Source of the DNA: Rhynchosporium graminicola
Lineage: Eukaryota > Ascomycota > Leotiomycetes > Helotiales > Ploettnerulaceae
DNA: 64,000 nt
Direction: 5' to 3'
NCBI GenBank assembly: GCA_900074885.1
Contig: FJUW01000007.1
Span: 2,393,051-2,457,050 of the forward strand
Shown here: positions 12,101-24,299 of the stretch, piece after piece
How positions within the stretch are numbered: the stretch's first letter is position 1
Layout: each line of letters begins with the position of its first letter
The notes under the pieces: generated by a model
The model's database searches: none
Seen by the model: the letters and a program-made list of their open reading frames with translations, nothing else
What the model was told of the DNA's origin: nothing
Made by a program: the position numbers and the translations under genes

Positions 12101-13591
12101 ATGGCACCCAAAACCGCGTCCCGAGTAAGCTTCCGCGTCCGCGTTAACGGAAAATGTATACGACAAAGGGACATGTGCGAGGAAGCCAAGGACCTGACTC
12201 TAAGCGAGCAAGAAATTCCCGAGGAAATCAAAAAATCTATCATCGTATTACCACTGAAAATTGTTCCGACAGTCGCCTTCGCCATAGATATTGACGGAGT
12301 CCTTCTCAACAAACATGACCCCCTTCCCGGTGCGCTCGCTACCATTCGCTAATTGCACGACATAAAAATTCCATTCGTGCTTCTCACCAATCGATTATAT
12401 TATGGCACCTATGCTGGAACGATGGATCTCCGCAAATCACTGGCACTGCCGACTTTGCGACCTAGCCAGCTCATATTTTGCCTGACGCCATTCAAGCTCC
12501 TCCTCCCACGGTGCTTTGACAAACCAGTTCTTGTTGTCGACTTTAATGGGGAGCGCAATCGAACGAATCGAAAAGTTATGACAACCATGGGCTTCCAAGA
12601 TGTCTATATCCCTGAAGACTTCTACGAAGTGTATCCAGAAGTTGCGCCTGCAGCTTTCTTCAATTCGAAGCCCTGGGATCCGGCTACCAGAGCAAGGGAG
12701 ATTCGGGACTGCCGCAGCAACGAGGGTTCTAAGGTCGAAATAAGCGCAATCCTCGTCTTTGGCACTGGGGACAGCTCACTAAGCCCAGCCGAAGAATTTG
12801 CTCGATCACCTAACAAACTCCTCACTCAAATCCTGAAGTCACAATCAGGTGACCTTAGGGAACCCGCCAGATCGAACGGCGACAAATCATTTCCCAATGA
12901 CGGCTACCAGCAATCGCACGCTCCAATGATATACTATGAAATAAGTTCCAATGAGTATCAACGTTGGCGCAGACAACTTCAATTGGATTGGAAAAAAGAG
13001 ACTGGTCGAGATCTCCTCCACCAACACGAAATAGGTGGGAAGCCAGCATCATCTATGTTCACGTATGCGAAGAAGATGCTCGATAAGCAGCAGAAAATCC
13101 TTTACGGTGAGTATGCAAACAGTGTCGAGAAGATAGTAATGATTGGTGATACTCCAAGTTGTGATGTCACAGGTACCAATTGGTACAAGAAGAGGCCGGG
13201 TCAGGGTGATGCGTGGAAGAGTGCCCTGGTAGAGGGTGGTACCTGGAATAAAGAAAGAGATGGTGTCCCTAAGCAGCTGGATGCCCCAAATTTTTTGGCT
13301 CCGGGTATCGAGGCGGCTGTTAGATGGGGATTGGAGACCTTTGGAATGGGGGACCCTGGGACCTTGGAAGATATAACTACTGGAGATGGACATAATGACG
13401 AAGACACTTGCAATAGCGAGGATGTCAAGGGAGCCTCTTTAAGTTTCAACGGTGGGGATAGTAAGGACGATGAGGTCGAAGAATTCGATAACCAGGATAG
13501 CGACTATGAGAAGTACGAGGATTGGGATGTCAGCAAGCACAATGAGTCCAATGAGTACTGCTGCTACACTCAGTATGTTTATGAAACGTAA
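12101..13591 (+). pseudogene. HAD-superfamily phosphatase of the CECR5/YKR070W type, interrupted by one in-frame TAA
   Basis: From ATG 12101 one frame runs 496 codons to 13591, broken only by TAA at 12350-12352. HAD motifs are visible: AFAIDIDGVLLNKHDPLPGA (motif I, DxD), IPFVLLTNR (motif II) directly after the stop, GGKPASSMF (motif III Lys) and KIVMIGDTPSCDVTG (motif IV). A Glu/Asp-rich tail follows. Alignment to the convergent homolog at 14274-15494 puts the stop exactly at a Tyr (LKYLQEKKIPFVFLTN there), so a Tyr codon changed to TAA is the simplest reading. The 413 codons after it are intact, which suggests a recent event, a sequencing error or, less likely, readthrough. Family members are putative mitochondrial or cytosolic HAD hydrolases of unknown substrate. 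An intron hiding the stop is not supported, because residues on both sides are conserved and contiguous. Confidence 0.75.
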
Positions 13592-14273
13592 AGGGGGTTG
13601 ACATCGTAGGGTTGGGCTGTAGCTGAGGTAAATAGTCTTGCACATAGCGATGGAAAGGTTGAACAGGAGACCAAATATAGCTAGAAAAGGAAATAGCAAG
13701 AGAAAATTTTGAATTCCCACAATCGAACAAAAGAGAGAATACCATATTTATATCAATTTATCAACAATATTCATGCCTTGCTACCGAAAACTCGTTCGTG
13801 TAGACTTCAAGGCTTCGATGGCCTTACACTCCACCACACAAGAGTGTGTAGAGACATTCAATCTGTGTCACTGTCATCATCTTGAATGCTTTCACACATC
13901 GTTATATTTTAAAGGCAGAATCTTAGTTCTGTCATGTTATGGATCGTTCTGTCGATGATTTTGTAGTTCTCTCTAATTTATCGCCCCACTCTCTCTAACA
14001 AGAGGTTTCAAATTTGAGGCAATAGGTATATCCGGGAACACCACGTCGCATAATATAATTCTCGGGAAGCTATACGAGATATCACTGTTTGCACTGATAC
14101 GTGAATCTTGACATCAAAATGCTCATTTTCTTTACTTCGCAGGAATATCATGACAAACGCACGTGCGATCTATGACGAGGTGAGTTCTGACGCTCGCTTA
14201 CTTTAATTTTGATATATTGTACCTATTGTTTTCTCTTTTATATGTTAAGTACAGGGTTCGATCCCAGAGTCGC
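13592..14273. other. Convergent intergenic region between the two HAD genes
   Basis: AT-rich, presumably the two 3' ends. No gene supported. A GGGTTCGATCCC string at 14253-14264 is a lone T-arm look-alike without a tRNA body. Confidence 0.4.
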
Positions 14274-15494
14274 TCACATATTCTGACTTGTTCCACTAAT
14301 TTCTTCCCAGTCACCGCCGGCCTGTTGCCACCATTTATGGTTGTAGCCTTGTCTTAGTGCAAGTTGAACTGCCTCCCAGACTCCTGTACTGAAAAAGCTG
14401 GGCCAGTAAAGCATTGGGCGGCCATTCAGCATACCATTTTTGTATACACCAGTTGTCACCAATACGCTCTTCCATGTACAGAGCATGCTGTTGATGTTCT
14501 GATGCTTAGCACCCAGAATATCGGTATCAATGTCATCCCCAATCATCCAAATAGTGTCGATTGTTGACGCGTCTTCTCCGTGAAGTTGGCGATGCGTGTC
14601 CAGCAGTTGTGTTTCGGCAATGCTAAAGTTTTCATAGGATGGCTTGCCCAGGATAACCGTGTTTTCAATCTTCATGCCTGTGAGCTTTTGCCAGTGCTCA
14701 CTCATGGTCCGTACGAAGGGCATTGCAAGTGTGTACCAGATTTCTGGTTGCTCGTCTTGCTGATATCCCTTGTTTGGATAGCGACGCTTACCATTCTTCG
14801 GAGATGAACTGCCAACAAGACCATTCACGGAAAGGAGGAGATCAGCAATCAACATTTTGTCGTGATGAGGCTTTCTAGGCTGATCGAATACCAAAATCGC
14901 TTTGATCATGATTCTACGAGCTCTTTCCGCCTTTCTGTCCGGAGCCACAAATCCAGCGTAACGACTCGGGTTTGCAGCATAGATCTCGTCAGGCGTGATG
15001 CAATTTTCGAAGCCATAGAAGTCAGCCAAGAATTTTGCACGGATCGCGCATGATCCAACAATCAACACAAGCTGCTTCCCGAATCTTGGGACAAGATTTG
15101 CGAAAGGGGATTGAGCCGAGATGTATTGCATCGGTGATATTCCAGATGTGCCGAAATAATCCTGCATGAGAGCAGCTCCTTCAACATCCGTCTCAATCCA
15201 ACGGTTAGTGAGAAACACGAATGGAATTTTCTTTTCTTGAAGGTACTTTAGCGATCGCGATGCACCCGGTAGCCGGCGTCTTTTATCGAAAAGGACGCCG
15301 TCAATGTCGAAAACGAATGCTGGAGTTGTATTTGGAATTTGGTTCGACTTTCGACGAGGGAATGTGAGGTCAAGTGTGCAGCTGAGACTCCTTTTAATCA
15401 ATCTCTCGGTTGCAGTCATCGGTATTTCGGACTGGTCCATATTCTTGAGAGAATCATCGCTTGACTTCCGCGAAAGCTTGTGGAAACAATGCAT
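14274..15494 (-). CDS. HAD-superfamily phosphatase, CECR5/YKR070W type (intact paralog)
   Basis: A single uninterrupted 406-aa frame. Motif I is FVFDIDGVLFDKRRRLPGA at about residue 61, motif II IPFVFLTNR, motif III ILGKPSYENFSIAE, and motif IV IWMIGDDIDTDILGAKH near residue 320. The cap region contains the PNKGYQQ-like element also present in the neighbour (PNDGYQQ). Members of TIGR01456 are HAD-like hydrolases lacking a firmly known substrate. The gene is tail-to-tail with a diverged homolog at 12101-13591, which suggests an old local inverted duplication. Start could also be the Met at residue 19; I kept the longest frame. No introns seen. Confidence 0.85.
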   Translation of the reverse strand: MHCFHKLSRKSSDDSLKNMDQSEIPMTATERLIKRSLSCTLDLTFPRRKSNQIPNTTPAFVFDIDGVLFDKRRRLPGASRSLKYLQEKKIPFVFLTNRWIETDVEGAALMQDYFGTSGISPMQYISAQSPFANLVPRFGKQLVLIVGSCAIRAKFLADFYGFENCITPDEIYAANPSRYAGFVAPDRKAERARRIMIKAILVFDQPRKPHHDKMLIADLLLSVNGLVGSSSPKNGKRRYPNKGYQQDEQPEIWYTLAMPFVRTMSEHWQKLTGMKIENTVILGKPSYENFSIAETQLLDTHRQLHGEDASTIDTIWMIGDDIDTDILGAKHQNINSMLCTWKSVLVTTGVYKNGMLNGRPMLYWPSFFSTGVWEAVQLALRQGYNHKWWQQAGGDWEEISGTSQNM

Positions 15495-17606
15495 CGTTTT
15501 CTCGGATGAAGTAAGATAATGATATTTTCAATATGATCTTCGGAATTATTTGATTTCAACCCCTGAGAATCGACTCTTTAAATGGCCATGCAGCCACTTG
15601 TTCGCGCTAAGATTCATGTTGTCTAAAGAGCCGGGCAAATTGTCACAACAGACTCGCTTGCAAACAAAGAACAGTCAACAACATGGAACTTCGAACAAAA
15701 TCAACGTATCACTTCTCTTTGTTAAGTCTCCAAGTACGATAGGCGAGCAACTATATGGCAAGCATTTATTGACATAAGATTCAAATGATATGGGCATGCG
15801 AGTGGAGAACACCCCCCCTCCCCCCAATGCAGCTGAGACCCTGTTCATTACGCGAGTAAACAAGAGACTGGAAAGAAGTTCAGAGGAAGATTCCAGCGAC
15901 TCGCGGATGGTCTCATTCTCTCCGTCTAGCTTCAGGGTCACAGTAATGATTGAAGTCAGATTTTTAGGTTCCTGCATTCGATTGTGTTGGACTCACTACT
16001 TGATACTGTATGTGCGGATAATTTGCCGCATTTTGTGGTTATCCTGATAATAACATGAAGAGTTGCTAAGACCCTATCTTAAGAATCTCTTGACACCATC
16101 ATCTTCTGAAACCCAATTCCTTCAACTGTGCATTTCATAAAGCCGTTATATCGCTCTCTTTATCCGTGGAATAGCTGGCCGCTATCGCTGGCAACCCATA
16201 TTGGGTTGACGCTGGTTTTCATCTAGGGCAGCTCAAGAGCTTGCAACTCTATATTTGATATTCAAAGATTCGTAACTCATGATTCTTAGTGAAGACATAA
16301 ACAGAAAGCTAGAGATTGAGATTGAGATTGAGACCAGCGTTCGCAAATATATTGAACGATATCCTCTGGGAAACACAAAGCCTTCTGTCACCAAAAGATC
16401 TACACAGTACTAACACTTCAAAATGGGATCTTGAGGGGCCAATACGCTCCTTGCCCTTTCCCTTGATTGAGAGAAACCTTCGGTTCGAAGAATGGGTCAA
16501 GTTCTGTCCTGCAAGAATCAAGTTCTCAACAGTCACAAGCTCCTTCCATATAGCTGGTACCAGCCGCTCTCTCTATATCGCGTGGACAAACTTCCATTTC
16601 CTTGCCATATTCACTACAATTTTCCGAACTAACGTTCAAAAGCATTCTCTCTGATTAATTTTTTTTCCTACAATTTTTCGTACAGACTAAGCCCCTGCAA
16701 CCCACGAAGGTAGTGTTCTGTCCTATATAAACCACCCCCTCCTCTCCAACTTGCGGCATGTGCTGCAGGTACAAAGAGGCTTATAACTCTCTTAGGTGCA
16801 GTGGATTTCTGTCGCGGTATGAGCCTTTCACGGTGTCATAGCTCAACCATGGGACTGTGTATCTGGAAGAAATTCAGAATATCAGTTGGATGCCTAAAGC
16901 GTCTCTACTCACCTGACATGCGACTGTGTTAGCTCATGTTTTTTGTGATAAGCACTGCCAGTAAGCTTCATGTCGCTTATATCCTGTCATTTTTTTTTAG
17001 ATCACTGTCATCTGAGTATATGTAATTTCTTCCCTATATCCCAAGAACTCCCTTGCTGTAGTGTCCATATTCTGCCGTCAAATCCTCGAGTACGATCGAG
17101 CTATTCTCGGAGTATCATCCCAGAAGGGAAAAAAAGCTGGATGGCTCAATAGTATCACAAACTTCTTCATTGCCTCTGGAATATTCCCTCTTCCCCTTCC
17201 AAAGCCCCTTAGCTATATCTTACAAATACTCAAGACTGACGACCATCTGCCTTTCATTCATAATCAAGTCCGAGGCCTGAACTGCCGATTGGAATACAGT
17301 TGAAGGATGCAGATTATGAGTGCACAGGACAGGTCTGCCCTTCAAAAGTGTCTTTTGCAGAATCTACTTTCACTCAGTATGTCTATTTGATCTACAGATC
17401 CTCGCGAGCTCTGACACAATATTGCAAATATAGCCACCGTCAAGTGAGGTGCGCCGAACGCCTGCAGCTCAACCTCCGTTCCATCCAGCATGATATTCGC
17501 TTTTCATTCATCCCAAACGCCACGTATTTATGCACAGCCCAACCTACGCCTCGACTCAGATCCAAGATGTATTCACCCGCTTAAGAAGCTAAAAGGTACT
17601 CGAAGC
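15495..17606. other. Intergenic, about 2.1 kb
   Basis: No gene supported. Small frames at 15675-16047, 16316-16654 and 16970-17584 lack domains and splice logic. A short GAGATT tandem repeat lies at 16312-16335. Confidence 0.4.
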
Positions 17607-20027
17607 TTAGTAGTTCCAAAGGACCTTGTGATGCAACGCCCTACTCCCTAGCCTCTCATATTCCACTTGCCCCATCCAACTCTCATGCGAAGTCATCCTC
17701 GCAAAGACACTCGCACCCTTCCACACCACAACCTGACCATCCATGTCTCTAGGTGCTGCGCCAACGAGAAGTTTATCCGCGATATCTGGCCTTCTAGCTT
17801 TGAGTTTCTCTTCAAGGAATGGTCCAAAGCCTGGAGTTTTGGAACCTCCGCCAATGACCATTATGCCGCCAAAGAAGTCTCGTAGCTTCTTCTCATCACC
17901 GCGAGCGGCGTGTGTTATGCTGGTTATGATGGCTTGATCGAGTGGAGCAATTGGCAAGATGCTGTCTCGCTCAATGGCGAGGTCTTTTTGTGTGCGAGCG
18001 TATTGGTCGACGAACATTCCTGCTGGAGGGATGGGAGTGCCGCTGTTGTGAGAGCCATTTGTGAATTGGTTCCCAAATTGATTTGCAATACCATTGGGAC
18101 CTGGAGATTCTCCGTTGGTGCCATTGGCGCCGAACACAAAAGGTCCCGAGGGTACCGGGGTATTTGCTGCTTCTGGTGCTGGGGATCCAGCGGCTGAGGT
18201 TATTCGTGAATTGCCATTAGTTTCGGTGTCCATACGGGAGAGGAATGGATTCGGCTTCTCTTTGGATGGCGTAGCAAGCTCGGATTGTGCGTTCATGGAA
18301 AAACCATTGGCAGTGGTTGCGATGGAAGGTTTGATGCTTGTCAATATTGCTAGTTGAGCTGCTGAAGGCGGATCATCTGGAATCTCGACATCGTACGCAT
18401 TGTATGAGCGATCAATGAATTTCCGACGTCCAGCCAATTTGTGGCTGTTATCGAATAGCGAGGGGTCCCAGAAGCCCATGGGAGCCATGATAACTTCATC
18501 ATAAGTCTTAAATTGATACTTGTGTGTCGGCTTGTTTGGGATTCTAAGGTGGAAATCGTGGGTCCGGCCTGCGATTTCTGAGTAGTTTAGGGTGCAGTAG
18601 TTGATCTTAAGCTCCTCGGCGAGCAGAAAATCGTATCGACGCTTGAGGTTGATGTCAGCGTACGGGAAATGGTCATGTAGCATCATCTTGATGAAAGTGT
18701 CTGTGACATCCGATCCACCCTGCTTCAAGTTGATTCTAGAGTCCTCGACACACATTCCATCCTCGACGCAGCAGATGGACGTTTTCTGGGCGCCAACGTC
18801 AACAATGCAGGCGCTAGTATAACCAGCACCATACGTCCCAGCTAAGCTCTCTTGAACGAATGCAACTTGCTTGAACTCGAAGCCCTTCAAACACATCTCC
18901 AGAAGCTGCTCGACATAACGTTTGTCATATAAATCAGGTATCACGACAACACAGCTCATCTGCTCCCATTCGAGGCTGTGTATAAGACCAAGTTCTTTCC
19001 TCATGGCCGTTTCCAAGATAGCTTCGAAATCATCGAAAAGATGCTCCTTAGTCATGTAATCGTCTTCATGAAACCATCCCTGCTGAATCGGCCAGAACAT
19101 CTTGTAAGGAGGCTCCGAGTCGTCAGGAATCCGAAGTGCCTCCATGCCTGTATAGTATGAGGCCTTACTCGTATCATCCTTGGGTATCTCTGTCCATTCA
19201 ATCCTTATAGGATCGTTATGTTCTGGGATCTTCTCGGGTACCGCACGTCGGTTGAAGTTAATCACGAGCTCCTTGGAATTTGGGAGGACTTTGAATTTGT
19301 TTGCGCGCATATCGATCTTCAAGGCAGCTGCCATCTTCCCTATCCTCTTCGAGAACTCCTCCCCAAACAGCTGTTCGGGGGTTCCATCTAGCTTCTGACG
19401 TTTCGGACGGGCTTCGTACTCTTGTGATTCGCACTCTTTCCATTTGCAGGCAATATTCATCGGAATGCTCTTTGGCAGAGCATCGCTCGCGAGACCAATC
19501 CGTAAATTCTGACTTCCCGGATGGATGACTATGATCTTTGAAAAGTCCGCCCCATCGCCCGCTGCATCCTCGTCCTCATCTTGATCTCCGTCGGCATTTG
19601 TGGGAATAGGGACGTCTGTATTTCCTGTACGTGCCAAAGCGCGGTCCTTGTCTTTCGCATTGCGTATCATCTTATCTCGATTGGCTTCCTGCTGAAGACG
19701 GAAGGGGAGGACCTGATCATCGCGCTTCATGTACTCGCTGTTTGGAAGTCAGCCGTCGTGCATCGAAGCTTCTTGCCAGAGATTGAATCGAAGCAATACT
19801 GGGCTGATCTCGAAGATGCGCCGGTGGGGAATCGCCGACAGACGTACGTGTAGTAGTTCTTCTGATTTATCATAGCTATCTCTGGCCATGTTGATTGCCT
19901 CATATTATTATCGGTTCGCTCGAGTCCTGTAGGGTTGCCATCGTCAATACTGAGGTTTGGAATCTGGGAGCAAACTGTTCGGACCTTCCTCGCGCAAAAG
20001 CGCCTTCCCCGATTTCTTGCCCACCAT
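17607..20027 (-). CDS. arp8: Actin-related protein 8, INO80 chromatin-remodelling complex (3 exons)
   Basis: Complement of exons 19985-20027, 19848-19926 and 17607-19737 gives 750 aa. The two small 5' exons encode the conserved start MVGKKSGKALLREEGLERT and TWPEIAMINQKNYYTEY, joined across introns of 58 and 110 bp, and lead into MKRDDQVLPFRLQQEANRDK. The actin fold is split by inserts as in Arp8: FSKIIVIHPGSQNLRIGLA (phosphate-1 strand), CVVVIPDLYDKRYVEQLLEM, VAFVQESLAGTYGAG and CIVDVGAQKTSICCVEDG (phosphate-2), and near the end IMVIGGGSKTPGFGPFLEEK (adenosine motif). A Ser/Asn/Pro-rich low-complexity insert lies at about residues 500-600. In yeast Arp8 binds nucleosomes and linker DNA within INO80 in the nucleus. 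Using only the main exon would start at 19730 and lose the conserved N-terminus. Confidence 0.95.
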
Positions 20028-20369
20028 CTCGTCTAATTGGAATCTGGTATTTCTTGAAGCTTCCAATTAAAGAAGGCGGGTAAGTCTTGGAGTTTAAGTT
20101 GCGTGTTGACGATGGATATTGACAGCGGAAGCAGCTGAAGTGTCGCCGGAGCTCTTTGGTCAAGCAGCGCGAGGCTGAACAGAATCCATGTTGAAGTCGC
20201 TGCTCTGGGAGGCTGTCGAACTGTGCTTAAAGCACCGGCAAAAGCGCTCCAATCAGGTTAGACTGGCTATCATGTGACCACAGCATGATTTGTTGTTTAC
20301 TCATAGTCCTGTCGGAAGAACAATATTCAATCTTCCTGAAGTTTTCAAATCTTTATAAAAAATCTTTCC
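20028..20369. other. Divergent upstream region of arp8
   Basis: 342 bp between the arp8 start and the decayed surface-protein gene. Presumably contains the arp8 promoter; no specific element recognised. Confidence 0.4.
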
Positions 20370-21165
20370 ATGGTGCGTCTTCAGCTAGTTAGTCTGCACG
20401 TGGCCTTTGCAAGGACTGCTAACACAGCAAACATAGTGACTATTCTGATAGCGACTTTCACGCCCGCGTCTTCTTGTTTATCTGATCAATATGTCTATAC
20501 TATTAAAACTCCCCTGGACGAGTTCTTTACTTGCTTGGACCTCCGAATACCTCAAACTATTTACCTTCTGGCTGGTCATCGAAATTGCAGTATCTTTCTC
20601 CAGGAGTCTGTCCGAATAGATATATATCCGCTTGTGGGGTATGTCCAGTTCCTGAGTCAGGCTGTTTAGCCCTGAATGAGATATGAAAGTCTTGTTGACA
20701 GTCACTCCTCGGGTACAGGCACCTCCACCATTGGCACCGATATCGAAACGCAAGCCACTTGTTGGTCGTCAGGCTACAGCTGCGTCTCCCTCCCAACACC
20801 CAACCCCGTAATATGGCTTTTATTTCTCTAGGAATCATACATCGGGACTGGTGGTCAACGTGGGAGCCTACATGGTGACGCAATTCCAGGACGGAACAAC
20901 CTTGATTAGGAGCACGGCAAAGTCTGGACACGTCAACGCACATGGTGTGTCCATACGATTCAAATCCGGCGATTTTGGCACCGCAGCGTCGACATCGATG
21001 CCAGCCCCATCAATAAGTGGAGATTCTGCTTTGACAATGACTTTTTCGGGCGATACGAGCTCGACTTCATCGAGCAGAATCCGTCCAAAGGAAAATCAGT
21101 CGGGGCTCCCAGTGGGATCCAAAGCAGTAATCGGAATTAAAGTGGGTGCCGCAGTTTTGCAATGA
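20370..21165 (+). pseudogene. Decayed fungal cell-surface (Ser/Thr-rich, single-span type) protein gene
   Basis: Fragments in shifted frames line up with a common class of Pezizomycotina surface proteins. Near 20450 is TFTPASSCLSDQYVY and FTCL; one base is missing near 20537, after which another frame reads PPNTSNYLPSGWSSKLQYLS and PGVCPNRYISACG. A third stretch near 20720-20800 reads GTDIETQATCWSSGYSCVS, where CC usually precedes the SGY/SGF motif. The last open frame, 20851-21165, reads HGVSIRFKSGDFGTAASTS, a Ser/Thr-rich stalk, and LPVGSKAVIGIKVGAAVL, a damaged copy of the GLSxGAKAGIGVG membrane-start motif. Several stops and shifts separate the pieces, and no membrane segment or tail follows. 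Pseudogene is the best call; some breaks could be introns. Confidence 0.5.
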
Positions 21166-23137
21166 TCTTTGCTGCTGCATATATTTTGGTCCTGAAAAGA
21201 CAAAAACGAAGTTAGCAAGAAGAAATACCGCATGCATCTAAAACAAGAGACAAATCGTCCAATTCCAGAGCTAGGGGGAATCGGTGAGTTAGAGCTGCCG
21301 GATTCAGTCATGCGATCTAGACATGAGCTTTCTGGTACTAATTAGACTGCGAGCAAGACTCCCTAAATAACAACAATAAAGGAATGAAAATAGCAAAGCT
21401 AAGCGAGCCAGAAAAACCGATCCCGAGCTGCTGTGGCATGGCAGCAGCAATACCTTGTCCTTGGTAGTGCGTTTCAAGCTCGAAACCTTTAGATATGTTA
21501 TTCACTCCAGTCAACATAAATCGTCAATGCCGTATAGCTAGCTAGCTTACTATAAATAAATGGAAGGAAGAAAACATTGGCATAAATCAGGACAAGCGAG
21601 CTCATCGGCACTTCGTAGATAATTAGTTAGCAAGCAAACCAAGAGACCTCATCGCACCTGATCTTGCACGTACATGTAGAACAATCCCTTCTTGTGAGGC
21701 ATAGGTAGCCGTACCTCCTCTCCATAGGAGAAAATAAATACCTAATCGACCAATTTTCTCTCCCAAGCGAGGAACACCGGAACTTGAGGCATTTAATACT
21801 TTGTTTCTCGACTCGACATACTCGAATAACGCAGATGAGAATTCATAAAGAGCGAGACGAAGACATTGAGAAATACGGTCAAGATTTATGCGACTAGCAA
21901 ATTCTGGAATGATTTAGTACACTGGGATCTGGGAAATTAGTTTATTTACTCAGTAAATTTCTGCGGTTTCTCGATTCCGGCCACCTTTTTCTTCAAACTA
22001 AGGGGTCATAGTCGTAGTCGCACAAGCCGCCAAAACCTCGAGACCAAGAACCCAGCGTGGCTGGCTGGCTGGCTTTGCGAGAAGAGCACTCCACTCCATT
22101 CGGATCCGGGCGATTCAAAACAGGTCGGGGAAATCAAGTTCCCGAAGCCGGATGCCCACGGGCCATTTAGTGATTATGTAAGCCGAATATGCAGAGTTCA
22201 GGGTCTCGAGCTTGGGACTTGACAATGGAAAGGATCCGAACTTTTGGATGACGCTGCCGATCAAACCAATCGGCTGAGCTTGTATACGTAATGACAGGGG
22301 CCTTTGGTGCAGATACTAATTAGATGTTGGTTCGCCTGCAGATTTGTCTTATTTGATGATTCGATGATTACGGTCATGTACTCCGTTAAAAAGAAGTACG
22401 AAAGGTGCTTGATATGTGTATAGCACTGCAGAGCAGGGGCAGAATACATCTACTGTAAAAGAAGTGAAGGTAATGAGACTTCAACATGGGCAACTTCGAG
22501 TCATGGTACCTACCTAGTTATCCGTATGATGTTCACCGTGTGAGAAAGAAATGGACGTTCCATCTGTATCGACGAAGTCGAAAGGACTTTCATTATCTTG
22601 ACCTCCATTCCCGCCTACTCGGCGTCACGGATGGCTGCCTATCCTTTGTTCTTTTTCCTTTGTAAATGAGTCAGCGTCTCAGGAAACGCCGTATCTTCGT
22701 ATTCCTCAAGCGGTCCCCCTTCCCCTTCCCCGCCACATGCACGATGCTATGGTTTGAGTCAGTCCTAATTAATGATTTTGTGCCCGTATCAAGATTCCCG
22801 CCCCCGTTGTTCGGAGATTGTTGTATCCGGTTGCGAGTATAGGCGAATGCAACATCAATAGTTGCTCGTGGTGTGATGTCGTCGTCCTTTTCGCTACCAA
22901 AATGATGCCAAGGACCATAGAAGAGGGCTTCGCAGATCAAGCTTTGCTTACATATGCCCGATACTGCGAAGCTGTTGAAAAAAGTCAAAGATGGAAGGAT
23001 ATCGAAAACTTAATCGATTTCTCCGTGTGTCTGAACCTGTCCACTGAAGGTTTGCAGGGGAACTTTGGTTACAGTACATACATACCTTACAGCACGGTAC
23101 CAGTAAAAGTAAGTGCGGTCGGTTTACCTCTAGAGTA
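21166..23137. other. Intergenic, about 2 kb, before the transposon island
   Basis: No gene supported. Ordinary base composition until about 23.1 kb. Frames at 22671-23151 have no domain; the one at 22818 runs through half of a foldback element (see 23013). Confidence 0.4.
23013..23075. mobile_element. Half copy of the TA-flanked foldback element (MITE family A)
   Basis: GATTTCTCCGTGTGTCTGAA and the following 40 bp match the left half of the complete elements at 53604 and 55716: the TIR core TCTGAACCTRTCCACTG, then GGTTTRCAGGGRRCTTT in the body. The right half is absent. It ends about 60 bp outside the TIR of the Harbinger-like element. Confidence 0.6.
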
Positions 23138-23399
23138 GAGGGTTTTCGCACCTGGAGAACACTTTGGAAAAGATAGTTTCTGAACCTTATAATACTAAAT
23201 TAGCGTAAGGGAGACTATACCAGATTTTGCAGGTAGCAGACTAGGGTTCCTTACTAGCTATAAAGCATGACAAATAGCTTAATTTCCGTGATATCAGAAT
23301 CTTGTGCTATTACTAGAATTTAACTATAACGACTATAGAGAAAGAGACGATTCTAGCTATTACTTTAGCTATATAGATTCGCAGAAGGAGACGTTATCA

Positions 23400-23528
23400 G
23401 AGGAGGTTTTTATAGTAGTAGTAAGCTATAGCACTAAGATATCGAGTTCCGTACAAGTATAATTACTATATATTTAATCTAGATTCGTAGCCCGAGAGAA
23501 AAGTCCTTATAACCTTCCGATTCTCTAC
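23400..23528 (+). pseudogene. 5' part of the Harbinger-like transposase, before the Gypsy insertion
   Basis: The frame giving ALRYRVPYKYNYYIFNLD and KVLITFRF runs up to the TCTAC target site and, after removal of the Gypsy and one target copy, continues in frame into the 3' part at 37299. One TAG (CAG before RIP) interrupts it. The true start codon is not identified; it should lie between 23,200 and 23,400. Confidence 0.55.
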
Positions 23529-23763
23529 TGTGACGACTGGTCAGGTTTGGAGGTTTCTCCCTATTGGTGGAAACACTTACTGCTAAGCGAGATTACACGA
23601 GTAGAGTTTAGGGGCCCCTTTTAATATATATAATTCAATTCTCTCTCTACTTCTTAACTCCTTAGTTATAGATTCTCAAGTGATTCTTACTACTTCATAT
23701 TCATAGTAATATAAGGTCTTATTACTCAGGTAGTTTTAAGACATTTCTAGAGTAAGCGTTATA
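23529..23763 (+). repeat. 5' LTR of Gypsy 1
   Basis: Starts TGTGACGACTGG and ends GCGTTATA. It pairs with 37059-37293 over its whole 235 bp. The termini are TG and TA here versus TA and CA in the other copy, so each end has been hit once by a RIP-type transition and the ancestral LTR was TG...CA. Confidence 0.92.
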
Positions 23764-24299
23764 TTATCTATAACTCTTTTACTTACGTCTAGGAAGATAG
23801 TAAATATCTACTTATATTATACCTCTATACTTAGAGCTACTAAACGCAAGAGACTACGCTATATAGAGAAGGCTTATACTAAGTATAAACTTAAAGAATA
23901 GCACCTAAACCGAAGTAACCTAAGTCCGATAAATCGACTACTAGTTCTCCGACTCCTTCTACCTCTTATTCTTCAGCGACTTGTAATACTCGCTATAACC
24001 CACCTCTCTCTATAGTAGAGAGTACTCGCGATAACGCCTCGTCCGAGTTAAGCTCCCTAACTCCTACTATAATTAATAAACTCACTAAGTCGCTAAACCT
24101 TCCCGATAATACCCCTATATTAATAGTAACTATAGGTAACTTATAGGAAGACCGCGCTTACTAACTATAAGAGGCAGAAAGGAAGCTCGCAGAGGAGAGA
24201 TAATTAAACGCTAACTTATCTGCAGAACTATACTAGTTACGGGACGAGTTCCTAGAACTATACTAGTTAACTACTTAGCGCTCTACTAAGTCTATATCG

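Noticed and set aside
14253..14264. GGGTTCGATCCC, like a tRNA T arm
   Set aside because: No acceptor stem, D arm or box A at the right distance.
16316..16654. 112-codon frame in the 15.5-17.6 kb gap
   Set aside because: No domain, no start context, partly built on a GAGATT tandem repeat.
22818..23138. 106-codon frame before the transposon island
   Set aside because: It runs through a half foldback element, and the rest shows no domain.
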